Source of the DNA: Hymenobacter rubripertinctus | GTDB lineage: Bacteria; Bacteroidota; Bacteroidia; Cytophagales; Hymenobacteraceae | DNA length: 61,137 nt | NCBI RefSeq assembly: GCF_003583925.1 | Contig: NZ_QYCN01000005.1 | Location: forward strand, 1-61,137 | Reading direction: 5' to 3' | Part shown: in pieces, positions 34,504 through 43,392 of the stretch | Layout: every line of letters begins with the position of its first letter | How positions within the stretch are numbered: position 1 is the first letter of the stretch | Translations under genes and position numbers: made by a program | The notes under the pieces: model-generated | Seen by the model: the letters and a program-made list of their open reading frames with translations, nothing else | Told to the model about the DNA's origin: nothing | Database searches by the model: none

Positions 34504-37242
34504 TTAGTACACTTGGTTCCGCCCGCTCTGGTTCACCAGCTGCCGCAGTTCGGCCGTAAAGCCGGCCTCCGCACCCAGGTCTTCCAGCGGAATGTGGAAG
34601 CGGTATTTCCAGAAATGGATGGGATTGGCCGGCACGTTGATCTGCTCCGCCAGCGCATCCTCGCGGCGCAGGTGCGGGGCCAGGGCCACCAGGTCCTGGA
34701 GGGGGAAAATGGCCCACATGGCGGGCGAGTGCAGGTGCTGCACTGTGATTTCGCGGGCCACCCAGGGCTCGCAAAAGGCCGGGGCCTGCTCGTGCCAATG
34801 GCCCAGGATGGTTTCAAAGAAGCGCTGGGTCTGCTCGCGGTCTTCCTCCCACCAGCCGCGTAAGGTGCTCATGTCGTGGGAGCCGGGGCTCACTACGCTC
34901 AGGTAGGGGGCGTGGTCGGGGTGGCCGAACTCGTTTTCGGGGTTGGCGGGCATGCGCTGGATGTGGAGGCCCAGGATACCCAGGGCCTTCATCACGCCCG
35001 GCACCGAGGCGGGCACCATGCCCAGGTCTTCGCCGCAGATGAGCATATCGGTGGCCCAGCGCACGGCCGGCAGCTTGGTGAGGCCCTGCCGCCGCCAGAA
35101 CGCCTCGTGGCGCTGGTAGAAGAAGTCGTGGTAGAGGGCCAGCAGGCGCGGGCGGGTGTACTCATCAAGCTCCTGGAACGAGCGGCTCAGGTGCAGCGTG
35201 ATGCGGGGGTGGTAGCAGTCGGGCTGCTGGTCGTCGGGCACGAACAGCACCTCGTTTACCAGCCCGAACAAGCCGGTGCGCAGCCAGCGGTAGTGCTCGG
35301 CGTTGGCCGGGTCCTGGCTGATTTTGCCGTTGATGACGGCCTCCAGCTGGCGCTGGCTGCGCACGTGCTCCTTCAGCCGGATGGCCCCGTAGCCGGCGTC
35401 CTCCATGAACTCCTCGAACACGGCCGGGGCCTGGGCGTGGAAGACGGTTTCGAGTACGGACCAGCGGATGTAAGGCTCGCAGAGGCGGCCGTAGTCGAAC
35501 CAGCCCATGCGCTGCTCAATCTCGTGGCGGTGCAAAGGCAGGGCGGGCGAGAAGTGGCCCAGCAGGCCCTCTACCGAGTGTCCCGGAATTTCCCAGATGC
35601 GGAAGAAGCCCAGAATGTGGTCGATGCGCAAGGCATCGAAGTAGCGGGCCAGATGGCCCATGCGCTGCTGCCACCACTGGTAGCCGTCCTCGGCCATCCG
35701 CTCCCAGTTGTAGGTCGGGAAGCGCCAGTTCTGGCCCGTCACCGAAAAATCGTCGGGCGGGGCGCCGGCCTGCTGGTGCAGGTGGTAGAGCTCGGGCTGG
35801 GTCCAGGCGTCCACGGAATGGCGGTAGATACCGATGGGCAGGTCGCCCTTTACCACCACGCCGTGCTGGCGGGCATAGGCCACGGCCTCGCGCAGCTGCT
35901 GATCGAGGTGAAACTGGGTGAAAAAGTGGAGACCGAACTCGTCGAAGTCGGGGGTATCCTCGCGGGTGAGCTCGGCCACCCGGGCCGGAGTGCGGAACTC
36001 GGCGGGCCACTGGCTGAAGTCGGCGGTGCCAAACCGGTCGCGCAGGCCGCAGAAGGCCGCGTAGGGCAGCAGCCACGCCTGCTGCTGCTCACGGAACCGC
36101 TGGAAATCGGGGTTGGCCAGCAGGGTGGCCTTCTCCTGATGGTAGAGCTGGCGAATGAACTGCCACTTGGCGGCCATCACCGGCTCATAGTCCACGAAAT
36201 CCCGGGCGTTGAGCTCCTCCCGCCGGCGGGCCAGCTCCTGGCGGCCGGCCGGGTCCCGCAACTCGGCAATACCGTCGAGGTGGAGGTACTGGGGGTGCAG
36301 GGCAAACACCGAAATAGCCGCGTAGGGGTAGCTATCGACCCAGGTGTGGGTGGCCACAGTATCGTTAATGGGCAGAATCTGGACCAGTTTGAGGCCGGTA
36401 GCTACCGCCCAGTCCACGAGTAGCTTCAGGTCGGGAAACTCGCCCACGCCCAAGCCTTTATGGCTGCGCAGGGCGAATACGGGCAGGGCCACACCGGCCC
36501 CGCGCCAGTTGCCGGTTCCGTACCGGAACTGGTCGTCGGCGAGCACGTGCAGGGTGCGCGGGGCCGAAGCGGCCGGAATCAGGCGGTCGTCGCCGGTTTC
36601 GAGCTGGAGGATACGCTGCTCACGCGGGTCCCAGATGCCGTACTTGTAGCGGGTTTCCTGCCCGGGCGTCGCCAGGGACACGACGGCCGACCAGGTGGGG
36701 AAGTCGGCGTCGGAGAGCACCACGGCCCGACTGGCGTCCCAGGCCCCGAGGGCGGCATCGGAGCCGAGCACGCAGAGCTGGTGCTGGGAATCCACGCGCG
36801 GGGCCGCGAGCTGGAAGCGCACCACCAAGCCGCTGGCGGCCGTGGGCAACGTGGGGGCGGGAGCGGCCGGGGCGGGGCGGCGCATGAGCGCCTCGGTGAA
36901 GGCGGCGGTGTGCAGCTCGTTTTCGGCCAGGGCGGGGGCGCGCCAGAAATCGGCCAGCACCACGCGGGTAAACAGATCGGCCACCGGCCCCAGGGTGCGG
37001 TTCGCGCCCCATTCCCAATGCTGGCCGCCGTCGCCCTCATCCAGCAGCGCGTATTTATACGCCACGCCCGCCAGCTGCTCGTCGGGCACGCTGATTTCCT
37101 GGGTCCAGAAACCGGAGTCGGCGTGGTAATGCAGGCTCAGGGCCTGGTCGAGGTTCCACTGGCCCAGGCTGGGCAGGGAGCCGCATACCACCAGCCGCTG
37201 ACCCCAGGCCGTGCGGAAGGGGAGCGTAAAGCGTAGAATCAT
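34504..37242 (-). CDS. malQ: 4-alpha-glucanotransferase with two CBM20 modules
   Basis: Transfers glucan segments between maltodextrins (amylomaltase, GH77). 912 residues, far longer than E. coli MalQ because of two N-terminal starch-binding CBM20 modules: about 1-105 (FTLPFRTAWGQRLVVCG) and about 135-235 (VRFQLAAPRVDSQHQLCVLG). The GH77 part follows, with ALRSHKGLGVGEF, DLPIGIYRHSVDAW, ALRIDHILGFFR and CGEDLGMVPASV. ATG at 37240-37242. Plant DPE2 has the same CBM20-CBM20-GH77 layout, which suggests action on larger or branched glucans. It stands alone here; an alpha-amylase remnant lies at 8870. Confidence 0.93.
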   Translation of the reverse strand: MILRFTLPFRTAWGQRLVVCGSLPSLGQWNLDQALSLHYHADSGFWTQEISVPDEQLAGVAYKYALLDEGDGGQHWEWGANRTLGPVADLFTRVVLADFWRAPALAENELHTAAFTEALMRRPAPAAPAPTLPTAASGLVVRFQLAAPRVDSQHQLCVLGSDAALGAWDASRAVVLSDADFPTWSAVVSLATPGQETRYKYGIWDPREQRILQLETGDDRLIPAASAPRTLHVLADDQFRYGTGNWRGAGVALPVFALRSHKGLGVGEFPDLKLLVDWAVATGLKLVQILPINDTVATHTWVDSYPYAAISVFALHPQYLHLDGIAELRDPAGRQELARRREELNARDFVDYEPVMAAKWQFIRQLYHQEKATLLANPDFQRFREQQQAWLLPYAAFCGLRDRFGTADFSQWPAEFRTPARVAELTREDTPDFDEFGLHFFTQFHLDQQLREAVAYARQHGVVVKGDLPIGIYRHSVDAWTQPELYHLHQQAGAPPDDFSVTGQNWRFPTYNWERMAEDGYQWWQQRMGHLARYFDALRIDHILGFFRIWEIPGHSVEGLLGHFSPALPLHRHEIEQRMGWFDYGRLCEPYIRWSVLETVFHAQAPAVFEEFMEDAGYGAIRLKEHVRSQRQLEAVINGKISQDPANAEHYRWLRTGLFGLVNEVLFVPDDQQPDCYHPRITLHLSRSFQELDEYTRPRLLALYHDFFYQRHEAFWRRQGLTKLPAVRWATDMLICGEDLGMVPASVPGVMKALGILGLHIQRMPANPENEFGHPDHAPYLSVVSPGSHDMSTLRGWWEEDREQTQRFFETILGHWHEQAPAFCEPWVAREITVQHLHSPAMWAIFPLQDLVALAPHLRREDALAEQINVPANPIHFWKYRFHIPLEDLGAEAGFTAELRQLVNQSGRNQVY

Positions 37243-37271
37243 CGGGAGCTGCTCGGATAGAAATTGGGCTC

Positions 37272-37279
37272 CAAAGATA
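37272..37279 (-). promoter_or_regulatory. Putative -7 box of malQ
   Basis: TATCTTTG on the minus strand, 29 bases before the ATG. Confidence 0.5.
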
Positions 37280-37461
37280 GCGGTTAATGTGCTCAACCGA
37301 AGCCCGCCCCCGGGGGTTAACACCCGGAATCAGAAGAGAATTTTCGGCTCACAGGCTGCGCTAATGCCTGATTGACGGGCATTTGATGCTAGATTGATGA
37401 AGCCCCGCCTCCCTCGGAGGGAGCCCTCAGCAACCGGCTTTCAAGCGGGCCGGTGCCCCGG

Positions 37462-37971
37462 CTATCCGCGCCGCTGCCGCCCCCGGCGCGACCAACTGGC
37501 CTGGCCCGGATCGGGCGCAACCGGAACCAGCGTTACCACCAGGTTTTTCTCGGCTTCGGGGGCCCGCAGGGTAATTTGCTGGGACGCGAAGCCCGGGTAG
37601 GCCACCACCAGCTGAACCGGCAGGCCCGCTGGCAGTTGCAGCAGAAAAAAACCCTCGGCATTGACAATAACCGGCACCTGGCGCGGCCCGGCCACCGTCA
37701 CGGTAGCCCCCGGCAGCGGCAGCCCCTGCTGGCTGAACACGGCTCCGGTAAAAGGCTGGGCCGCCCGCCCAACAGCTGTCACTGCCAGTTGCGCCGACAA
37801 CCCCAGGTAAGCGGGGCGGCAGTAAAAAACAGGCGCATAAACGGTCGAAGTGCTGGCAGCCGGCAGGGAAGACACGAGGAAAGGGCAGAGCCCGGACAGG
37901 TACGCCCCCCACAACCGGATTGGACTTGGATTAAATTGAAAACCGAAGAAATTTACCTCTCTTTTGCCCAT
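37462..37971 (-). CDS. Carboxypeptidase-regulatory-like domain protein
   Basis: 169 residues. After a hydrophobic N-terminal stretch (WGAYLSGLCPFLVSSL, possibly a poor signal peptide) there is one carboxypeptidase-regulatory-like Ig domain, residues about 70-150: FTGAVFSQQGLPLPGATVTV, then YPGFASQQITLR. Such domains normally precede a larger receptor or enzyme; here the protein ends in a basic Arg/Gly tail directly after it. It may be a complete small secreted protein or a truncated receptor end. Confidence 0.65.
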   Translation of the reverse strand: MGKREVNFFGFQFNPSPIRLWGAYLSGLCPFLVSSLPAASTSTVYAPVFYCRPAYLGLSAQLAVTAVGRAAQPFTGAVFSQQGLPLPGATVTVAGPRQVPVIVNAEGFFLLQLPAGLPVQLVVAYPGFASQQITLRAPEAEKNLVVTLVPVAPDPGQASWSRRGRQRRG

Positions 37972-38105
37972 GCGTCAACTCTCATCGGTGAAAGGGAGCC
38001 TTCCGCCATTGAGTTAAACTGAACCATCGGCTAAAACAGAATAAGTTAACCTGCCTGGGCTTTTTCCCGTTTGGCGAAAAGAGTCTCATTTCTACTCCCC
38101 TTCCT

Positions 38106-41100
38106 TTGCCGGTTTATCTGCGTCGTATTTTGTACGCCCTGCTGGGGCTGGTTGCGCTTGTGCTGCTGGTGGCGGCCGGGCTGTTTTTTTATGTTCAGAC
38201 GCCTTCGGGCCAGGACTTTGTGGCCAACCAGGCCCAGAAGTACCTGCGCGACAAGCTGCAGACGGAGGTGCGCATCGGCAAGTTCCGCTCCGATTTCCGC
38301 AACGCCATCAGCTTCGACGACGTGTACCTGGAAGACCAGAAAGGCGACACGCTCGTGTCGGTGGGCCATCTGGGCATCAACATTGATATTTTCGCGCTGC
38401 TCAAGTCGAAAATCAACGTCAGCAGCCTGGAGCTCGACAACGGCCGCATCGCCATCAGCCGCACCGCGCCCGACAGCATCTCCAACTACGATTTTATCCT
38501 CAACGCATTCGCCAGCGGCGACACGGCTACCGTGGCCGCCGCCCCGGCCGATACCACTGGCGCGGGCTTTACCTACGAAATCGGCGACGCCCGGCTGACC
38601 AACATCCTGCTCACGTACAACGATGCCGTGGACGGCATGAACGTGCGGGCCAAAGTGGGCGACCTGGCCGTGAACATGGACGAGGTAGACGTGGATGCCG
38701 CTATCTATAAGGTGGATCAGGCGGCACTTAAGAATGCCAGCATCCGCATCACCCAGACCAAAGTGCCCCCGCCCAGCCCCACCGATACGTCGGCCCTGGC
38801 CCTGACCTTCGGCATCAACAGAGTCCGCCTCGACAATGTGGCCCTGACGTACCGCAACAAGCCCTCGGCCCAGTTCATCAGCACCCGCATCGGCGAGGGC
38901 GAGGTGACGGCCGACAACATCGACCTGATCAATAGTCGCGTGGCCCTCAATAAGCTCATGCTGCGCAACACCACCTTCGCCTACGCTCAGAACGAGGACG
39001 TGCCGGTGGAGCAGCGGGTAGTGAACCCGGCCAAAGTGGTGCGCGACCTCGACGCCTCGGTGAAAAACGCCACCGGCCAGGAGTCGAGCTGGGCGGTGAG
39101 CCTGAAGGAGTCCGACATCAGCGGGGTGGAAGTGGCCTTCGATAACTTCAACGAGCCGCGCCAGAAAACCAGGGTGCGGGGCATGGATTACAACCACCTC
39201 AAGTTCACGAACCTCACGCTCAATACCGAGAACCTGCGCTACTCCGAAAACAGCACTACCGGCCGCATTACGCAGCTTTCGGGGCAGGAGCAGAGCGGGT
39301 TCGCCGTAACCCGGGCCCAGGCCGACGTGGTGTTCGACTCGACCGAAACCCGCCTCGACAACCTCGACCTCGTAACGCCTCACACCCGCATCCGGCGCAC
39401 GCTGGCCATGCAGTACGAGAGCCTCGACGCCATTGCCGACGACCTGGCCAACCTGCGCCTCGAAGCCGATCTGCGCGATTCCCGCCTCGGCTTCCGCGAC
39501 ATTCTGTACCTCTCGCCCGATCTGGCCAACACACCGCCCTTCACCACCGGTCCCAACCAGTCGGTGCTCATCAGTGGCAAAGTTGATGGCCGGGTGGGCG
39601 ACCTGCGCATCAAGGGCCTGGAAGTGGTGGGCCTGCGCAACACCCAGCTGCTGGCCAGCGGCCGGATTCAGGGCCTACCCGAAACCGACCGTCGCCTCTA
39701 CGTCGACCTCGACATTCAGAAGCTCGTGACCACCAACGCCGATATCCGGAGCCTGGCCCCGAAGGGCACGATTCCGGCCGGCTATTCGCTGCCGCCCCTC
39801 ATGACGGTGCGCGGCACGTTTAAGGGCCGCCCCACGGCGCTGGTATTCGATACCGACCTAAAGGCCAGCACCACCTACGGCAACCTGGCCGCGAAAGTAA
39901 ACGTGGGCGCGGGCCCCGTGGGCCAGGAGCCGGTAAAGGCTGTATTCAGTACCCAGCAGCTCAACGTGGGCAAGCTCATCGGCGACCCCACCATTGGTAC
40001 CGTCACGGCCAGCGGCACGCTCAACGGCCGCGGCGGCCTCGACCCCAATCTGCTGCGCGGCCAACTGAACGCCAAGGTGCAGCAGGCTACTTACAACGGC
40101 TACACCTACAAGGGCATCACGGCCAAGGTGGATATCGACCGCAACCGCTACGTAGTGGACGCCAGCAGCAAGGACGACCCCAACCTCAACCTCGACCTGC
40201 TGGCCACCATCGACCTGCGCAACGCCTCGAACCCCACTTATACCGTCGACCGGCTGAACCTGCGGGGCGTGAACCTCACGGCCCTGGGCTTTTACACCGG
40301 CGGCAACCTGAGCATTCAGGGCGACCTGAAGGCCAGCCTGAGTGGCTCCGACCTGAACACGATTAACGGCACGTTCTCGGGCAGCCGCATTGCCATCGTC
40401 AGCGACGGCCAGCCGTTCGTGCTCGACTCGGTGAGCGGGCGGATTGTGCAGCGCACCGGCCGCACCGAGGTGGACTTTGCCAGCTCGGTGGCTGACCTCA
40501 CGCTGCGCGGCAACACCCGCCTCGGCGACATTGCCACGGCTTTGCAGCAGCACATCGACCGGTACTTCGATTTGCCCGGTATCCGCTACCGGCCCAACAA
40601 TGCCAACCAGCAGTTCACGTTCGAGGCCAACGTGAAGGACCCCAAAATTATCCGGCAGTTCGTGCCCGATCTGCAGCAGATTTCGCCCTTCCGGCTTACC
40701 GGCGGCTTCGACAGCCGGGAGGCCGACCTGCGCCTGAGCACCCGCATTGCCCGCATCAAATACATGGGCTACCAGCTCGATTCGTTGCGGCTCAAGGTAT
40801 CGTCGGACCCGCAGGCGCTGGACTACGCGCTCAAGCTCAACCACATTCGGCAGGATACCACGCTCAACCTGCCCAATCCCAGCCTGACGGGCAGTATCGC
40901 CAACAACAAGGTGGGCACGCACCTGCGCATTGCCGAAAACGACAGTACCACGAACCTCGATTTGGCCGGCACGCTCGACGTACTCAACGAGGGCGCGGCC
41001 TACTCGTTCAGCTTCGACCCCAAGCTGGTGCTCAACAACCAGCAGTGGGCCGTGCAGCCCGCTAACTCGTTGCGCTACGATACCAACACCGGGGCCATAC

Positions 41101-43301
41101 GGGCCGAAAACGTCCGCCTGAGTCAGGGCGACCAGAGCATTGCCCTGCAAACGCTGGCCGGGGCCGATTACCCGCTGCAGGCCCAGTTCAGCAACCTCAA
41201 CCTCAACCAGTTGGCTACGGCCGGCGGCCTCCAGGATTCGCTGGTGGGCGGCACGCTCAATGGTCAGGCCATCATCAAGGCCCTGGGCCAGCCGCGCATG
41301 GCGTTTACGGCCAACGCCGGCCTGATGGGGCTGGCCTATAACAAGGCCGTCATCGGCGACATTACGCTGCAGGCGGGCAACCCCGCCGCCGACCGCTACA
41401 ACCTGGACCTGCGCCTGACCGGCGGCCCCCAAAACCATGATGTGCGCCTGACGGGCGACTATCTGGCCAGCGGTGCTCTCGATATGCAGGCCAACGTCAC
41501 GCGCTTCGGGCTGGGTATCATCGAGCCGTTTGCCCTGGGCGAAATCCGGGAAACCAGCGGCTTCCTGAGCGGGTTGCTCGCCATCAGGGGCACCGCCTCG
41601 GCCCCGCAGGTGCGCGGTAAGCTCACGACCAATAACGCCGGCTTTACCCTGACCCAGCTCGGGGCCCCCTTCAGGCTGCCCCAGGAGGATCTGGTGTTCG
41701 ATGACAAAGGCATTCTGTTTGATGACTTCGTGATTCTCGACTCGCTGGGCAACAAGGGCGTGGTGAATGGGCACGTGCTGACCAAGAACTTCATCGACTA
41801 CGGTTTCCAGCTGCGGGCCGTGACCGACAATTTCATTGCCGTGCAGAGCACCCGCCGCGACAATGCGCTGTTCTGGGGCAAGCTCATCGTGGATTCGGAC
41901 TCGCGCATTACCGGCGACCTGAACCTGATGCGCGTCCGTACGACGGCTACCATCGTGGATGGCTCCGACTTCTACGCGGCCGTGCCCAACGATGAGGCCG
42001 ATAAGGTCAGCTCGGCTGGCATCGTGGAGTTCATCGACAAGAGTGCGCCTATCGACACCATGCTGCTGCGGCAGCTGGCCAAGCAGGATTCGGCCAAAAC
42101 GGCGGCCGGCTACGACATCGCGGCCACCATCACGGTCACCGACGACACGCCGTTTACCATCATCATTGATGAGGCCTCGGGCGACAACCTGAAGGTGCGG
42201 GCCAACGGCACGCTTAATACGGCCATCGACCCGGTGGGCAACATCACGCTCAGCGGCCGGCTGGCCGTGAAGAGCGGCAGCTACCACATGTCGCTCTACG
42301 AACTCACGGAGCGCGACTTCCTGATTGCTGAGGGCAGCACCATTACCTGGTCGGGCGACCCGTACAACGGCATTGCCGATGTATCGGCCATTTATGTGGC
42401 CAAGGCCGCGCCGGCCGAGTTGCTCTCGGGCCAGGGCGTGAGCGACGAAACGCTGAAGTCGACGGCCCGCAATACGCTGCCTTTCAACGTGTATCTGAAC
42501 GTGGACGGGGAGTTGCTCAAGCCCGAAATCAGCTTCGATATCAAGCTGCCCGAGGACACGCGCTCCGATTTGCGTACCCAGATCGAGAACCGCCTGGCCC
42601 AGCTGCGCCAGCCCAGCCAGACCGATGAGCTCAACAAGCAGGTGTTCTCGCTGCTGGTACTCAACCGCTTCCTGGCCGAAAATCCGTTCGAGAGCAGCGG
42701 GGGCAGCATAGTGGCCGACCAGCTACGGGGCAGTGCCAGCCAGGTGCTCACCCAGCAGCTCCAGAACCTGACGGGCTCTTACCTCTCCAATCTGGGCGTG
42801 GAGCTGGGCGTGAATTCCCAGGCCGACTACTCTTCGGGCACCGAGAAAACCCGCACCGACCTGAACGTGGCCGTGCGCCGCCAGCTCTTCAACGACCGGG
42901 TAACCGTACGCCTGGGTACCGACGTGCCGCTGGCCGGCGGCAACCAGGCCAGTGGCGGCCAGCAGAGCGTGAGCAACTTTGCCGGCGACGTGAGCATCGA
43001 GTACGACATTCTGGCCAACGGCCGCCTGCGCCTGCGCGCTTACCGCAACAACGCCTACGGCGACATCGACGGGCAGTACGTGCGCAACGGGGCCTCGCTG
43101 ATCTACCAGCGCGACTATAAGAACTTTGCCGACCTGTTCAAGGGCATCGACAAGGACGTGAAGCAGGAAAACAAAGACATCCGCAAGCGCCAGAAGGAGC
43201 AGGAGAAGGCCGCCGATGATTCGGTGAAAACCACTACGACCGTACCACCCCGCCGCGACTCGGCGCGGGTGGCGCAGCGGCCTACTAGCGGCAGCAAGTA
43301 G
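38106..43301 (+). CDS. tamB: TamB (translocation and assembly module)
   Basis: 1731 residues from a TTG start. An N-terminal membrane anchor (LYALLGLVALVLLVAAGLFF) is followed by a very long beta-strand-repeat periplasmic body of AsmA/TamB type, and the C-terminal DUF490 region (about 1290-1660, including VQSTRRDNALFWG, TPFTIIIDEASGDNLKV and ELTERDFLIAEGSTITWSGD). The end is Lys/Arg-rich with DKDVKQENKDIRKRQKEQEK. TamB-type proteins bridge the inner and outer membranes and are thought to carry phospholipid or help outer-membrane protein assembly. Followed after 91 bases by its usual Bacteroidota partner tamL. Confidence 0.92.
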   Translation: MPVYLRRILYALLGLVALVLLVAAGLFFYVQTPSGQDFVANQAQKYLRDKLQTEVRIGKFRSDFRNAISFDDVYLEDQKGDTLVSVGHLGINIDIFALLKSKINVSSLELDNGRIAISRTAPDSISNYDFILNAFASGDTATVAAAPADTTGAGFTYEIGDARLTNILLTYNDAVDGMNVRAKVGDLAVNMDEVDVDAAIYKVDQAALKNASIRITQTKVPPPSPTDTSALALTFGINRVRLDNVALTYRNKPSAQFISTRIGEGEVTADNIDLINSRVALNKLMLRNTTFAYAQNEDVPVEQRVVNPAKVVRDLDASVKNATGQESSWAVSLKESDISGVEVAFDNFNEPRQKTRVRGMDYNHLKFTNLTLNTENLRYSENSTTGRITQLSGQEQSGFAVTRAQADVVFDSTETRLDNLDLVTPHTRIRRTLAMQYESLDAIADDLANLRLEADLRDSRLGFRDILYLSPDLANTPPFTTGPNQSVLISGKVDGRVGDLRIKGLEVVGLRNTQLLASGRIQGLPETDRRLYVDLDIQKLVTTNADIRSLAPKGTIPAGYSLPPLMTVRGTFKGRPTALVFDTDLKASTTYGNLAAKVNVGAGPVGQEPVKAVFSTQQLNVGKLIGDPTIGTVTASGTLNGRGGLDPNLLRGQLNAKVQQATYNGYTYKGITAKVDIDRNRYVVDASSKDDPNLNLDLLATIDLRNASNPTYTVDRLNLRGVNLTALGFYTGGNLSIQGDLKASLSGSDLNTINGTFSGSRIAIVSDGQPFVLDSVSGRIVQRTGRTEVDFASSVADLTLRGNTRLGDIATALQQHIDRYFDLPGIRYRPNNANQQFTFEANVKDPKIIRQFVPDLQQISPFRLTGGFDSREADLRLSTRIARIKYMGYQLDSLRLKVSSDPQALDYALKLNHIRQDTTLNLPNPSLTGSIANNKVGTHLRIAENDSTTNLDLAGTLDVLNEGAAYSFSFDPKLVLNNQQWAVQPANSLRYDTNTGAIRAENVRLSQGDQSIALQTLAGADYPLQAQFSNLNLNQLATAGGLQDSLVGGTLNGQAIIKALGQPRMAFTANAGLMGLAYNKAVIGDITLQAGNPAADRYNLDLRLTGGPQNHDVRLTGDYLASGALDMQANVTRFGLGIIEPFALGEIRETSGFLSGLLAIRGTASAPQVRGKLTTNNAGFTLTQLGAPFRLPQEDLVFDDKGILFDDFVILDSLGNKGVVNGHVLTKNFIDYGFQLRAVTDNFIAVQSTRRDNALFWGKLIVDSDSRITGDLNLMRVRTTATIVDGSDFYAAVPNDEADKVSSAGIVEFIDKSAPIDTMLLRQLAKQDSAKTAAGYDIAATITVTDDTPFTIIIDEASGDNLKVRANGTLNTAIDPVGNITLSGRLAVKSGSYHMSLYELTERDFLIAEGSTITWSGDPYNGIADVSAIYVAKAAPAELLSGQGVSDETLKSTARNTLPFNVYLNVDGELLKPEISFDIKLPEDTRSDLRTQIENRLAQLRQPSQTDELNKQVFSLLVLNRFLAENPFESSGGSIVADQLRGSASQVLTQQLQNLTGSYLSNLGVELGVNSQADYSSGTEKTRTDLNVAVRRQLFNDRVTVRLGTDVPLAGGNQASGGQQSVSNFAGDVSIEYDILANGRLRLRAYRNNAYGDIDGQYVRNGASLIYQRDYKNFADLFKGIDKDVKQENKDIRKRQKEQEKAADDSVKTTTTVPPRRDSARVAQRPTSGSK

Positions 43302-43303
43302 AT

Positions 43304-43362
43304 GTCAGTGAAGAAGAACGTCATGCACAGCTATGCTCTGCATGACGTTCTTCCTCACTGAC
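43304..43362. repeat. Inverted repeat between tamB and tamL
   Basis: About 24-bp arms (GAAGAACGTCATGCA and complement) with a 1-base bulge. Lies within the operon, so it may be a processing or attenuation site. A lone half-like piece (AGAACGTCATT) is seen near 23058. Confidence 0.8.
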
Positions 43363-43392
43363 GCTCTTATAAGAAACAAAACAGAACAATCC

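Noticed and set aside
39858..42287. 809-codon minus-strand frame over tamB
   Set aside because: Antisense shadow; tamB has clear family motifs through this part.
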